A stretch of DNA of 64,000 nucleotides from Azomonas agilis. Lineage in GTDB: Bacteria; Pseudomonadota; Gammaproteobacteria; Pseudomonadales; Pseudomonadaceae. Positions 27,660 through 36,198 of the stretch are shown piece by piece; position 1 is the stretch's first letter; each line of letters begins with the position of its first letter. The stretch spans positions 103,348 through 167,347 of the forward strand of contig NZ_VLKG01000008.1 of assembly GCF_007830255.1 (NCBI RefSeq), written 5' to 3'. A model generated the notes under the pieces. It did no database searches and was not told the DNA's origin. It worked only from the letters and a program-made list of their open reading frames with translations. The translations under genes were made by a program, and so were the position numbers.

Positions 27660-28538
27660 ATGTCCTGGCTACAGTTGCGTCTGGCGATTACCCCGGAGCA
27701 AGCCCCCGATTATGAGGATCGTCTTTTAGATCTAGGCGCAGTGTCCGTGACCTACATGGATGCGGAGGATCAACCCATCTTTGAGCCGGATTTAGGCACT
27801 ACCCCGCTATGGTCGCGTACCCACTTGCTGGCCTTGTTTGAGGCTGAAGTGCAGGAGGAGGATTTATTAGCTCACCTACGCTTACTCTTTGCCGAGCCAC
27901 TGCCTGAACTGCATTTAGAACGTTTGGCCGAGCAGGACTGGGAGCGTAGCTGGATGGATAACTTCCAGCCACTGCGCTTTGGTCAACGCTTGTGGATTGT
28001 TCCTAGTTGGCATGAAGCTCCTGATCCAGAGGGGGTTAATTTACTGCTGGATCCCGGTTTAGCCTTTGGCACTGGCACCCATCCCACAACAGCTTTGTGC
28101 TTAGAGTGGCTGGACGCTCAAGATCTAACTGGCCAGTCGGTGTTGGATTTTGGCTGTGGTTCGGGCGTATTAGCCGTTGCAGCTCTGTTATTGGGCGCAC
28201 AGCAGGCGGTAGGTACGGATATTGATCCTCAAGCTCTGGAAGCCTCGCGTGACAATGCAGGTCGCAATGGCATTGCGGCTGAGCGTTTCCCACTGTACTT
28301 GCCGGAGCAACTGCCGCGGGATCAATTCGATTGGGTATTGGCTAATATTTTGGCTGGGCCTTTGGTGCAGTTAGCGCCCACCTTAACCGCCCATGTAAAA
28401 CAGGGAGGACATCTGGTGTTGTCCGGTATTCTCAAAGAGCAGGCGGAAGAAGTACGAGCAGCCTACGCTGATTGTTTTGACTTAGCACCGACTACCGAGC
28501 GAGAGGGGTGGGTGCGCATTGAAGGTGTTCGTCGCTAG
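27660..28538 (+). CDS. prmA: Ribosomal protein L11 methyltransferase
   Basis: 292 aa SAM-dependent methyltransferase that trimethylates L11. The N-terminal substrate-recognition domain ([21 protein letters not shown]) is joined to a Rossmann domain with [15 protein letters not shown], the SAM site [18 protein letters not shown], and [14 protein letters not shown] (NPPF-equivalent motif). Order next to accC matches pseudomonads, but here a terminator separates them. AGGAG (27647-27651) is 8 bases before the ATG. Confidence 0.94.
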   Translation: MSWLQLRLAITPEQAPDYEDRLLDLGAVSVTYMDAEDQPIFEPDLGTTPLWSRTHLLALFEAEVQEEDLLAHLRLLFAEPLPELHLERLAEQDWERSWMDNFQPLRFGQRLWIVPSWHEAPDPEGVNLLLDPGLAFGTGTHPTTALCLEWLDAQDLTGQSVLDFGCGSGVLAVAALLLGAQQAVGTDIDPQALEASRDNAGRNGIAAERFPLYLPEQLPRDQFDWVLANILAGPLVQLAPTLTAHVKQGGHLVLSGILKEQAEEVRAAYADCFDLAPTTEREGWVRIEGVRR

Positions 28539-28549
28539 AGATTGGTAGA

Positions 28550-28572
28550 GCAGGCTGGATCGACCGGCCTGC
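28550..28572. terminator. Possible weak terminator between prmA and the TonB receptor gene
   Basis: GCAGGC (28550-28555) pairs with GCCTGC (28567-28572), but no T run follows on either strand. It sits between two convergent genes. Confidence 0.35.
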
Positions 28573-28582
28573 CCCTTGGGCC

Positions 28583-30814
28583 TTAGAAGTGGAAGTTGGT
28601 AGAAAGTAAAGCGGTACGGCCCGGAGCTACGTGGGCGTAGTGGGAGGCGTACACCTGATCGTAGTAGCGCTTGTTAAACATATTCTGAACGTTGAGTTGG
28701 AAATCAACATTCTTGCTCAGCTTGTATGAGGCCATGCCATCCCAACGGGTATAGCTGGGAACCCAAATGGTATTGGCATCGTTACCGTAGCGGGAGTCCA
28801 CATAGTTAACACCACCGCCCACGGTGAAGCTGGGGGTGAGCTTATAAGTTGTCCAGATGCTGCCGGAGTTTTCTGCAGTGCTGGGAATGTCGTTGCCATC
28901 GTTGCCGGTGGCACCTGCGCTTTCAATTTCGTGATCCAGATAGGTGTAGTTAGCGAAGATTTGCCAGTTGTCGGTCAGATTACCGCTAACGCCTAACTCA
29001 AAGCCGTCCACCACGGTTTTACCGATGTTGCGAGTACGTCCATCTTCATCCGTTTGACGGGCGTTGTCTTTCTTGGTGCGGAATACCGCAGCGTTGACCC
29101 CTAAACGTCCGTCGAAGAAGTCCCACTTAGTACCCAGCTCAAAGTTCTGGTTACGTTCTGGATCCAGACTTTCGTTGGCAGCGGTGTTTTCTGAAGAACC
29201 TTCACCTGCGGTTTCGCCCACAGGGTTACGCGAGGTGGCCCAGCCTGCATAAATGGAGCCGTTGGGCAGTGGGTTGAACACGATGCCAAGTTGATAGCTC
29301 CAGAAGGTAGTATTTTTCTCTCGATCAAATGGGCCGGTACCGCCACGGCCACTGGCGTAACCACTGGTTTCGTTTTCGAAGTCATCGTAACGAACGCCCA
29401 GGTTTAACGACCATTGATCATTAAACTTCACCGTATCAAATGCATAAATTCCTTGGGTTTCGACACGGGTATCGGTATAGGCGATACCGGGGGTAATGGT
29501 GCCGTTCCAAGAGTCTTTATAGGTGGGAGAGGTCAGGCTGGTGCAATCGTGGGAGGCCAATAGAGCGGCGTTACAGGTACTGCCGGAAACACGGCTGGTC
29601 ACACTGTAGGGACGGTTATGGGTGTCTTGGTAGCTAATTTCATAGCCTGCGTTAATAGTGTGGCCAATGCCCCAAGTATTGAGTTTGGCCATAACAGCGG
29701 TTTGGTTTACCCAGCCATCGGAGGTAGAGTCACGGCTTTTGGCCGAACGGTATACGTAACCGTTGGGGACGTTACCCTGTGAGTCATCTGGGTTGGATAC
29801 CACGTAATCCAAGGTGGTGCGCACATAACGGAACTTGTTAGAGACCGACAGGTTCTCGTTAAAGCTGTGTTCAAAATCCATGAACCCTGAATCGGTTGTG
29901 GCATGGCGATAATCCCTTGAATTTAAACCGTAGAAGCGGTCTTTATCGCCGCCTACGGGTTTGCGTACATCGCCGGTAAAGCGTGAGGCTTGCAGCGGTA
30001 TGCCGTAGTCGGGCATATCGTCGTTGCGCAGGTGGTAGTAAGAAAGTGTCAATTTAGTCGGCGAGTTCATGCCGAAGGTGATACTAGGTGCCACACCCCA
30101 ACGGTTAACGTCTACCCCATCACGGCCCGCTACGTTGGCATCGTGTTTCATCAGGTTTAGGCGTACTGCGATGTCATCGGTCAAAACGTAGTTGCTATCT
30201 AGGGTTTTACGATGGGTTTGGTCAGAACCCATGGTAAAGCTGACATCGGTAAAGTTACGGTCTTTTGGAGCCTTGGTGATCATGTTGATACTACCCCCGG
30301 TGGAGCCTGCACCGGTATAAGCCGAGCCCGGCCCTTTACTGACCTCAATCTGCTCAACGTTGAAGATTTCACGGGTTTGTGAGGCTACGTCACGCAAGCC
30401 GTCAATAAAGGAATCACTTTCTGCGTTAAAGCCCCGAATGATGGGACGATCCCCGGCAGGGTTGCCACCTTCGCCTGCCCCAAAGGTAATCCCGGAAACG
30501 GTACGCAGAGCATCCACCAGAGTCAGTGAGCCTGTGTCTTTAATCACGTCTTCAGAAATGACCGTGATGGTACGAGGCGTTTCACGTAGGGGGGCTGTGT
30601 ATTTTTTGTTGGCAGACTCATTAACTTTGTAACTTGTTTTGTCTTCGGCAGTAACGCTTAAGGCATCCAAAGATAAGGAATCTGTAGAGTCTTCTTCTTG
30701 GGACTCTGCATTGGTGCTTTGGGCTTGGGCCACCGGTGATAGGGAGAGAGTAACCCCAATCATTGATGCTATAAGGCTTTTAGGGGAGTGAGGTGTTTTA
30801 GTGAACGGCCCCAT
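28583..30814 (-). CDS. TonB-dependent siderophore receptor, Fiu/PiuA-like
   Basis: 743 aa outer-membrane receptor. A signal peptide ending near AQAQS is followed by the plug domain (TPRTITVISEDVIKDTGSLT, then RPIIRGFNAESDSFIDGLRD and EVSKGPGSAYTGAGSTGGSIN, each shown as short pieces), a 22-strand barrel, and the terminal aromatic FHF. The wording resembles E. coli Fiu and Pseudomonas PiuA, which take up catecholate siderophore-iron complexes. Two close cysteines in a mid-barrel loop (STCNAALLASHDC) probably form a disulfide. A Fur-box-like sequence lies 43-61 bases before the start, so expression is likely iron-repressed. The real ligand is unproven; no exbB/exbD or siderophore genes are adjacent. 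Confidence 0.87.
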   Translation of the reverse strand: MGPFTKTPHSPKSLIASMIGVTLSLSPVAQAQSTNAESQEEDSTDSLSLDALSVTAEDKTSYKVNESANKKYTAPLRETPRTITVISEDVIKDTGSLTLVDALRTVSGITFGAGEGGNPAGDRPIIRGFNAESDSFIDGLRDVASQTREIFNVEQIEVSKGPGSAYTGAGSTGGSINMITKAPKDRNFTDVSFTMGSDQTHRKTLDSNYVLTDDIAVRLNLMKHDANVAGRDGVDVNRWGVAPSITFGMNSPTKLTLSYYHLRNDDMPDYGIPLQASRFTGDVRKPVGGDKDRFYGLNSRDYRHATTDSGFMDFEHSFNENLSVSNKFRYVRTTLDYVVSNPDDSQGNVPNGYVYRSAKSRDSTSDGWVNQTAVMAKLNTWGIGHTINAGYEISYQDTHNRPYSVTSRVSGSTCNAALLASHDCTSLTSPTYKDSWNGTITPGIAYTDTRVETQGIYAFDTVKFNDQWSLNLGVRYDDFENETSGYASGRGGTGPFDREKNTTFWSYQLGIVFNPLPNGSIYAGWATSRNPVGETAGEGSSENTAANESLDPERNQNFELGTKWDFFDGRLGVNAAVFRTKKDNARQTDEDGRTRNIGKTVVDGFELGVSGNLTDNWQIFANYTYLDHEIESAGATGNDGNDIPSTAENSGSIWTTYKLTPSFTVGGGVNYVDSRYGNDANTIWVPSYTRWDGMASYKLSKNVDFQLNVQNMFNKRYYDQVYASHYAHVAPGRTALLSTNFHF

Positions 30815-30856
30815 ATTTGGGTAACTCCGTAAGCGACAGTTAAATTAAAATATAGT

Positions 30857-30875
30857 TCTAATGATAATAAATACA
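30857..30875 (-). promoter_or_regulatory. Fur box upstream of the TonB receptor
   Basis: Sequence centred on TAATGATAATAAA agrees with the 19-base Fur consensus at about 13 positions. It stands 43-61 bases before the receptor start in an AT-rich stretch. It faces the cstA gene on the other side but is 336 bases from it. Confidence 0.65.
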
Positions 30876-31054
30876 ATTTGTTTCTTTCAAATATTTACAA
30901 TTTTTGAGAACTTGGTATCGATATTTACATTGAGTTACAAATGTAAATTACTCGAAGGTCTGAGGGGAAAATGGAGACTTATTGAAAGGCCAAGTAGAAA
31001 TAGAAAACCTAGGAATATGATCTATCCAGTGAGCGCAGTATTTAGGTCTTGGGG

Positions 31055-31099
31055 GCAGAGTCTGCGTAATTTTACGTAGATGGAATTCCGTAACTCTGC
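31055..31099. promoter_or_regulatory. Nested inverted repeats upstream of cstA
   Basis: GCAGAGT (31055-31061) and ACTCTGC (31093-31099) are exact inverted copies. Inside them lies a near-perfect palindrome at 31062-31079 (CTGCGTAAT / TTTACGTAG, one wobble and one mismatch). It is 112 bases or more before the cstA start, in the 396-base spacer 30815-31210, which holds no gene. It may be an operator or activator site for cstA; the cognate protein is unknown. Confidence 0.4.
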
Positions 31100-31210
31100 G
31101 AATACCGGCTAGGCTTTGATCTATGGATAGTAGCGGTGCTTGCATCAGTACTAGCGATCAACAATAACAACGTGCCGCAGGCTATTTAGCCGACGGTGGG
31201 AGGATCTTAT

Positions 31211-33289
31211 ATGGCTCGATTGGTCAGTCATATCGCGTGGATTGCCTTAGCGATATTGGGTGCCTTTGCGTTAGGCACTCTGGCATTGCACCGAGGAGAG
31301 TCGGTCAACGCTCTGTGGATCATCGTAGCGGCCGCAGCCATTTATTTAGTGGCTTACCGCTATTACAGCTTATTTATTGCCAATAAGGTCATGCAGCTTG
31401 ATCCGCTGCGGGCCACGCCAGCCGTGATTAACAACGACGGTTTGGATTTTGTGCCTACCAATAAGCATGTGCTTTTTGGTCATCACTTTGCCGCCATTGC
31501 AGGGGCAGGCCCGCTGGTTGGCCCTGTGCTGGCCGCACAAATGGGCTATCTGCCCGGCACCCTGTGGCTGATTGCTGGGGTGGTTCTGGCCGGTGCGGTA
31601 CAGGATTTCATGGTGCTGTTTATCTCCACGCGTCGTAATGCCCGTTCTCTGGGGGATATGGTGCGTGAGGAGATGGGCCGTATTCCCGGCACCATTGCCC
31701 TGTTCGGTTGTTTCCTGATCATGATCATCATTCTGGCTGTGTTAGCCTTGATCGTGGTTAAGGCCTTGGCCCACAGTCCTTGGGGTATGTTCACCGTTAT
31801 TGCCACCATCCCGATTGCGATGTTCATGGGCGTATACATGCGCTACATCCGTCCAGGGCGGATTGGTGAAATCTCCTTGATTGGTATTGTGCTGCTGCTG
31901 GCCTCCATTTGGGTGGGCGGTTTGGTAGCGGCTGATCCTGAGTGGAGTGTGCTCTTCACCTTTACCGGAGTGCAGATCACTTGGATGCTGATTGGTTACG
32001 GTTTTGTGGCCGCCGTATTGCCGGTGTGGCTGATTTTGGCACCGCGTGATTACCTGTCTACCTTCTTGAAAATCGGCACCATTGCTGGTTTGGCCATCGG
32101 TATTTTGATTCTGAGCCCAGAATTGAAAATGCCTGCCGTGACTCAGTTTATCGACGGCACTGGCCCCGTCTGGAAAGGCGCATTATTCCCCTTCCTGTTT
32201 ATCACCATTGCCTGTGGTGCGGTATCTGGGTTCCATGCCCTGATTTCTTCAGGAACCACGCCTAAATTGTTGGCTAACGAAGGTCATGCCCGTTACATCG
32301 GTTACGGCGGTATGCTGATGGAGTCTATGGTCGCCATCATGGCGATGGTAGCGGCAGCCGTGATTGAGCCCGGTGTGTACTTTGCCATGAACAGCCCGCC
32401 CGCTTTAGTGGGTAACACCACCGAGAGCGTAGCCACCGCGGTGAGCAGTTGGGGCTTTGTCATTACCCCAGAAGCTTTGGATGCTGTGGCAAAGGACATT
32501 GGTGAAAGCACGATTCTAGCCCGTGCTGGGGGCGCGCCCACATTAGCGGTGGGAATCGCCTACATCATGCACCACATGCTGCCGGGCGAAAACACTATGG
32601 CGTTTTGGTACCACTTCGCTATTTTGTTTGAGGCTTTGTTCATCTTAACGGCGGTGGATGCAGGTACGCGTGCCGGTCGCTTTATGCTGCAAGATTTGCT
32701 GGGTAGCTTTGTTCCGGCCTTGCGTCGTACTGAATCCTGGGGCGCTAACGTGGTGGGAACCGCAGGCTGTGTCGCGCTGTGGGGCTACTTGCTGTATCAA
32801 GGTGTGGTCGATCCACTGGGCGGGATCAATACCCTATGGCCGCTGTTTGGTATCTCCAACCAGATGCTGGCCGGTATTGCGCTGATGCTGTGTACTGTGG
32901 TTCTGATCAAAATGAAGCGCCAGCAGTACATTTGGGTGACGCTGTTACCGGCGATTTGGCTGTTGATCTGTACCACTACCGCCAGCCTGATCAAGCTGTT
33001 CGACAGCAATCCCGCCGTAGGCTTCTTGGCGCTGGCAGACAAATACCAAACGGCTTTAAATGCAGGTCAAATTCTGGCTCCAGCTAAGGATTTGAATCAA
33101 ATGCAGCACATCGTCATGAATGCTTATACCAACGCGGGCTTGAGCGTACTCTTCCTTGTCGTAGTCTTTAGCGTTCTGTTCTATGCCATTAAGGTGGGAC
33201 GTGCAGCTTGGGTGAATCCTGTGCGCACGGATCGGGAAACCCCTTTCCAGCCTTTACTGGCTAACGCTAATCTGGCTACTCAGCCGTAA
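31211..33289 (+). CDS. cstA: CstA/BtsT-family pyruvate or peptide carbon-starvation transporter
   Basis: 692 aa polytopic inner-membrane protein of the CstA family, about 16-18 helices. Family marks include [38 protein letters not shown] (given in part), and a conserved [13 protein letters not shown] late in the protein. E. coli BtsT and CstA take up pyruvate and peptides during carbon limitation. The following yjiX and yjiA genes reproduce the E. coli btsT-yjiX-yjiA order. The start at 31211 is set by GGAGG (31199-31203) at 7 bases; an earlier in-frame ATG at 31196 precedes that ribosome site and is rejected. Confidence 0.9.
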   Translation: MARLVSHIAWIALAILGAFALGTLALHRGESVNALWIIVAAAAIYLVAYRYYSLFIANKVMQLDPLRATPAVINNDGLDFVPTNKHVLFGHHFAAIAGAGPLVGPVLAAQMGYLPGTLWLIAGVVLAGAVQDFMVLFISTRRNARSLGDMVREEMGRIPGTIALFGCFLIMIIILAVLALIVVKALAHSPWGMFTVIATIPIAMFMGVYMRYIRPGRIGEISLIGIVLLLASIWVGGLVAADPEWSVLFTFTGVQITWMLIGYGFVAAVLPVWLILAPRDYLSTFLKIGTIAGLAIGILILSPELKMPAVTQFIDGTGPVWKGALFPFLFITIACGAVSGFHALISSGTTPKLLANEGHARYIGYGGMLMESMVAIMAMVAAAVIEPGVYFAMNSPPALVGNTTESVATAVSSWGFVITPEALDAVAKDIGESTILARAGGAPTLAVGIAYIMHHMLPGENTMAFWYHFAILFEALFILTAVDAGTRAGRFMLQDLLGSFVPALRRTESWGANVVGTAGCVALWGYLLYQGVVDPLGGINTLWPLFGISNQMLAGIALMLCTVVLIKMKRQQYIWVTLLPAIWLLICTTTASLIKLFDSNPAVGFLALADKYQTALNAGQILAPAKDLNQMQHIVMNAYTNAGLSVLFLVVVFSVLFYAIKVGRAAWVNPVRTDRETPFQPLLANANLATQP

Positions 33290-33306
33290 CAGAAGGGAAA
33301 AGGCAT

Positions 33307-33510
33307 ATGTTTAATGACCTAAGCCGCATGGGAAAGTATCTAGGACAGGCCGCCCGCATGTTAGTGGGCATGCCAGACTACGATACCTATGTTGAGCATA
33401 TGCAAAATACGCATCCTGATCAGCCAGTTATGAGCTATGAGGATTTTTTCCGCGAACGTCAGGAGGCTCGCTATGGCGGCGGTAAAGGTCGTCCGGTTCG
33501 CTGCTGTTAG
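33307..33510 (+). CDS. yjiX: YbdD/YjiX family small protein (DUF466)
   Basis: 67 aa protein that routinely follows CstA/BtsT genes. Visible features are the [20 protein letters not shown] block and the later [12 protein letters not shown] with CC at the end, both family hallmarks. Function is unknown; a role with the transporter is inferred from conserved linkage. It starts 17 bases after cstA behind AGAAGGGAAAAGG. A terminator lies between it and yjiA. Confidence 0.9.
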   Translation: MFNDLSRMGKYLGQAARMLVGMPDYDTYVEHMQNTHPDQPVMSYEDFFRERQEARYGGGKGRPVRCC

Positions 33511-33527
33511 GGTCTAAATCCCTAGGG

Positions 33528-33558
33528 AGCGCCACGCTGGTCGTGGCGCTTTTATTTT
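33528..33558 (+). terminator. Intrinsic terminator after yjiX
   Basis: Nine-pair stem AGCGCCACG / CGTGGCGCT (33528-33536, 33542-33550) followed by TTTTATTTT. It probably attenuates or ends cstA-yjiX transcription before yjiA. Confidence 0.88.
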
Positions 33559-33587
33559 GGGCGCTTATATTGATTTGAGGATAGCCC

Positions 33588-34568
33588 ATGTCACAGACTC
33601 CAATCCCCGTTACCATCCTGACAGGCTTTCTTGGTGCGGGTAAAACCACACTGCTGCGTTATTTGCTAAAGGCAGAACACGGCCTGAAGATTGCCGTGAT
33701 TGAAAACGAATACAGCGAGACTCCGATTGATGGCCAGTTATTAGGCCGTGAGCCCGTAGAGCTGATGACCTTGGCCAATGGCTGCGTGTGTTGCTCCATC
33801 CATGTGGAGTTAGAAAAAGCCCTGTTTATGCTGATTGACCGCATTGATGCAGGAGAACTGAGTTTTGATCGTCTTGTGATTGAATGCACAGGGCTGGCCG
33901 ATCCGGCTCCGGTGGCACAAACCTTCTTTGCCGATGAAGAGTTATGCACGCGCTATGTGCTGGACGGCATCATCACTCTGGTGGATGCGGTAAACGCCAA
34001 CCGTCACTTACAGGAAAGCATCGCCCAAGCTCAAGTAGGCTTTGCCGATCGCCTTTTGATCAGCAAAGCGGATCTGACCAACGAAGTTCAGCTTGAGGCC
34101 TTAACCCAGCGTTTACAGCGGATTAACCGTCGCGCCCCGATCCGTTTGGTGGATCATGGCTGCATTGATCTGGCCGAATTGTTGGATATTCGCGGCTTTA
34201 ACCTTAATGCCGAGATGGAGCCTTTAGCATCTACGCCGTTCAGTATTTTGGCTCCAGTAGCCACCACGCCCGATCGCATCGGTACCTTGGTGATTCGCAC
34301 CCCTCAGCCCTTAGATTTAGATCGTCTTAGCCAATTTATGGAGTCATTACTGGAGCGTTACGGTGATTCCCTACTGCGTTACAAGGGGGTATTGCAGGTA
34401 GCTTCAGACCCTAGAAAACTGGTGTTTCAGGGCGTATTGCGCCTGTACGCCTTTGATTGGGACAGGGAGTGGCAACCCGAGGATCAGCGGGAAAGTGTGT
34501 TGGTATTTATTGGCGACAATCTGCCGGAGGAGGAGATTCGAGCCGGTATTGCACTGGCCGAGTGTTAA
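33588..34568 (+). CDS. yjiA: YjiA, CobW/COG0523-family GTPase
   Basis: 326 aa G3E-class P-loop GTPase, a putative metal-chaperone or metallocentre regulator. N-terminal Walker A GFLGAGKTTLL, the metal-binding CxCC motif in NGCVCCSIH, the guanine-specificity SKADL (NKxD variant), and a C-terminal CobW domain ending PEEEIRAGIALAEC. Length fits YjiA. It stands downstream of cstA-yjiX but behind a terminator, so it may have its own promoter. A diverged copy of its last 33 codons lies 1.5 kb downstream as a gene scar. Confidence 0.92.
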   Translation: MSQTPIPVTILTGFLGAGKTTLLRYLLKAEHGLKIAVIENEYSETPIDGQLLGREPVELMTLANGCVCCSIHVELEKALFMLIDRIDAGELSFDRLVIECTGLADPAPVAQTFFADEELCTRYVLDGIITLVDAVNANRHLQESIAQAQVGFADRLLISKADLTNEVQLEALTQRLQRINRRAPIRLVDHGCIDLAELLDIRGFNLNAEMEPLASTPFSILAPVATTPDRIGTLVIRTPQPLDLDRLSQFMESLLERYGDSLLRYKGVLQVASDPRKLVFQGVLRLYAFDWDREWQPEDQRESVLVFIGDNLPEEEIRAGIALAEC

Positions 34569-34576
34569 GAGATAAA

Positions 34577-34611
34577 CCGCCGACGGAGCAGGCATCTCTG
34601 TCGGCGGCCTA
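34577..34611. terminator. Hairpin between yjiA and the outer-membrane gene remnant
   Basis: Arms CCGCCGAC and GTCGGCGG (34577-34584, 34600-34607), extended by a GAG/CTC pairing. A TTTAT tract follows on the minus strand, so it reads as the terminator of the minus-strand remnant as well as a stop for yjiA. Confidence 0.65.
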
Positions 34612-34620
34612 TGGCAACAC

Positions 34621-34740
34621 TTACCAGCGCATCACTACTGTGGCGGTGTAGAGTGGCTCAGATTTCTCGTTGGTTTTTTCCTTGCCTTTGTAAGAGCCAT
34701 CGTTGTTATAGGTAAATTTCTTTTCATCAGGTTTGCGCGA
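34621..34740 (-). pseudogene. C-terminal remnant of a probable outer-membrane beta-barrel protein
   Basis: On the minus strand, an open frame of about 39 codons ends in LYTATVVMRW and TAA (34621-34623). The end with an aromatic residue after alternating hydrophobics, and the preceding NNDGSYKGKEKTNEK loop-like segment, look like the last loop and strand of a beta-barrel. A minus-strand terminator follows. The frame runs up to the left edge of the TnpB element at about 34741, and its 5' part is absent from the window. The family is not identified. Confidence 0.55.
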
Positions 34741-34744
34741 GAAA

Positions 34745-34764
34745 CCCCGTACTTCAGTGCGGGG
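34745..34764 (+). repeat. Left-end hairpin of the TnpB element
   Basis: Eight-pair stem with one G-T wobble around a TTCA loop, preceded by GAAA and followed by AGGGAT. Its layout (GAA-CCCC ... GGGGAGG) copies that of the right end at 36003-36030. Confidence 0.6.
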
Positions 34765-34853
34765 AGGGATAGCGCGGCACTGTTAAGTGCCCCTGTTCTT
34801 GCTTCCTCTTGCCTAACTATCTTCACATTTTTAAAGGTATCATGTGAGGCATA

Positions 34854-35996
34854 ATGAAACGTGCCTACAAATACCGCTTCTACCCAGATACCGAGCAGCA
34901 AACCTTGCTGGCCAAGACGTTTGGATGCGTGCGCGTTGTCTACAACAAAATCTTGCGGTGGCGAACCGATGCGTTTTTTCAACGGCAAGAACGCATAGGC
35001 TACATCGAGGCCAGCGCAGAGTTGACCCGGCTTAAAAAACAGGCCGAGTTCAGCTATTTGAATGAGGTATCATGCGTACCGCTTCAGCAGTGTCTTCGCC
35101 ATCAGCAGGCGGCGTTCAAGAACTTCTTTGCCAAGCGTGGGCAACACCCCGTTTTCAAAAGCAAGAAACATCGTCAATCGCTTGAGCTGACCCGCTCGGC
35201 GTTTAGTTATCGCGATGGTCAGTTGTATATGGCCAAGTCGAAAAAGCCTCTGGATGTCCGCTGGAGTCGTCCACTTCCCTGTGAACCTTCCACGATCACG
35301 ATTTCCAAGGACTGTGCAGGCCGCTACTTCGTAAGTTGCCTGTGTGAGTTTGAGCCTGAGATTCTGCCGGTTACGCCACGCATGATTGGCATTGATCTGG
35401 GCCTGAAAGACCTGTTTGTCACCAGTGAAGGAGAACGCATCGGCAATCCCCGCCATAGCGCTAAATACGCCACCAAGCTGGCCCGTGCGCAACGCCGTCT
35501 GAGCAGAAAAAAGCTCGGGTCGGCTAATCGCGCCAAGGCTCGGCAAAAGGTGGCCCGTATTCACGCGAAAATCTCTGATTGCCGATTGGACGGCTTGCAC
35601 AAGCTATCCCGCAGATTGATTAACGAAAACCAAGTGATCTGCGCTGAATCCCTTGCGGTGAAAAACATGATCCGCAACCCAAAACTGAGTAAAGCCATTG
35701 CCGATGCTGGATGGGGTGAGCTGATGCGCCAAATCCAGTACAAAGGAGAGTGGGCTGGACGGTCTATCGTGCAGATAGACCGCTGGTATCCCAGTTCCAA
35801 GCGCTGCTCTTGTTGTGGACACATCGTTACAACCTTGCCCTTAAACATTCGCCAGTGGCAGTGTCCTGAGTGCAAGAGCGAACACGACCGTGACAGCAAT
35901 GCTGCTGCGAACGTGAAAGCCGCAGGTCTTGCGGTGTTAGCCCTTGGAGAGAATGTAAGTGGCATGGGTTTAGTGCCTATGTCCTGTTCTCAGTGA
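34854..35996 (+). CDS. tnpB: TnpB, RNA-guided RuvC-like nuclease of an IS200/IS605 element
   Basis: 380 aa, a typical TnpB length. The N-terminal helix-turn-helix region (YKYRFYPDTEQQTLLAKTFG) leads to the split RuvC nuclease: Asp181 in GIDLGLKDL, Glu265 in ICAESLAVKNM, and Asp347 in HDRDSNAAANV. A zinc ribbon lies between the last two (C318-C321 and C337-C340). All catalytic residues are intact, so the protein is probably active. TnpB cuts DNA beside a short motif using an RNA made from its own 3' region and right end; it is the ancestor of Cas12. There is no transposase gene next to it. Confidence 0.93.
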   Translation: MKRAYKYRFYPDTEQQTLLAKTFGCVRVVYNKILRWRTDAFFQRQERIGYIEASAELTRLKKQAEFSYLNEVSCVPLQQCLRHQQAAFKNFFAKRGQHPVFKSKKHRQSLELTRSAFSYRDGQLYMAKSKKPLDVRWSRPLPCEPSTITISKDCAGRYFVSCLCEFEPEILPVTPRMIGIDLGLKDLFVTSEGERIGNPRHSAKYATKLARAQRRLSRKKLGSANRAKARQKVARIHAKISDCRLDGLHKLSRRLINENQVICAESLAVKNMIRNPKLSKAIADAGWGELMRQIQYKGEWAGRSIVQIDRWYPSSKRCSCCGHIVTTLPLNIRQWQCPECKSEHDRDSNAAANVKAAGLAVLALGENVSGMGLVPMSCSQ

Positions 35997-36050
35997 ATTG
36001 GGAATCCCCTTCCTTGGGGCGGGGAGGATGTCAACAAGCCAATCGACAGC
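35880..36050 (+). ncRNA. Putative omega (reRNA) guide RNA of TnpB
   Basis: By analogy with known TnpB elements, the guide RNA should cover the tnpB 3' end and the right end, finishing with about 16 flanking bases as guide. The right-end hairpin and ATGTCAA at 36028-36034 would close the scaffold; the guide would then be CAAGCCAATCGACAGC (36035-36050). The 5' limit is a guess. Confidence 0.4.
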
Positions 36051-36087
36051 AATCCAGCAGTGGGTTTCTTGGTGTGGGCAGCTAAGC
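36035..36087 (+). pseudogene. cstA fragment (second, diverged copy)
   Basis: Immediately after the TnpB element, about 52 bases align to intact cstA at 32992-33043, roughly three bases in four identical, with many changes at third codon positions. The translation keeps DSNPAVGFL. The frame then runs into a stop. Both the left and right parts of this copy are missing. Confidence 0.75.
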
Positions 36088-36198
36088 GAATGGCAACCTG
36101 AGGATCAGCGGGAAAGCGTGTTGGTGTTTATTGGCGATCACCTGCCCAAAGCGGAGATTCGAGCAGGGATTGCCGCCGCCGAGGTGCCGGTAAATTAG
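36088..36198 (+). pseudogene. yjiA 3' fragment (second, diverged copy)
   Basis: Encodes EWQPEDQRESVLVFIGDHLP and then KAEIRAGIAAAEVPVN followed by TAG. It matches the last 33 codons of intact yjiA (34467 onward), with mostly silent changes but several amino-acid differences. It is joined directly to the cstA fragment in another frame, so the two are relics of a deleted cstA-yjiX-yjiA copy. Its stop overlaps the convergent ppk2 stop. Confidence 0.78.

Larger units (their letters stand above)
34741..36034 (+). mobile_element. IS200/IS605-type (IS1341-like) element with TnpB only
   Basis: A tnpB gene is flanked by short GC hairpins. Left: CCCCGTAC/GTGCGGGG at 34745-34764. Right: GAATCCCC...GGGGAGG followed by ATGTCAA ending at 36034, a right end seen in many IS200/IS605 elements. 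No tnpA (Y1 transposase) is present, so mobility would need TnpA in trans. As in this family, I see no terminal inverted repeats or target duplications. The left boundary is estimated from the hairpin and the loss of the remnant frame. Confidence 0.75.

Noticed and set aside
34635..34988. Minus-strand frame of 117 codons over the left end of the TnpB element
   Set aside because: It runs antisense to the tnpB start and in a different frame from the outer-membrane remnant; it has no family motifs.
34741..36034. Possible Cas12 or CRISPR locus because of the RuvC nuclease
   Set aside because: There is no repeat-spacer array and no cas1/cas2; protein size and IS-type ends fit TnpB.
35998..36198. 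A 66-codon frame starting in the TnpB right end
   Set aside because: It reads through the right-end hairpin and the cstA relic in the wrong frame before joining the yjiA relic; it is a chance fusion of scars, not a gene.
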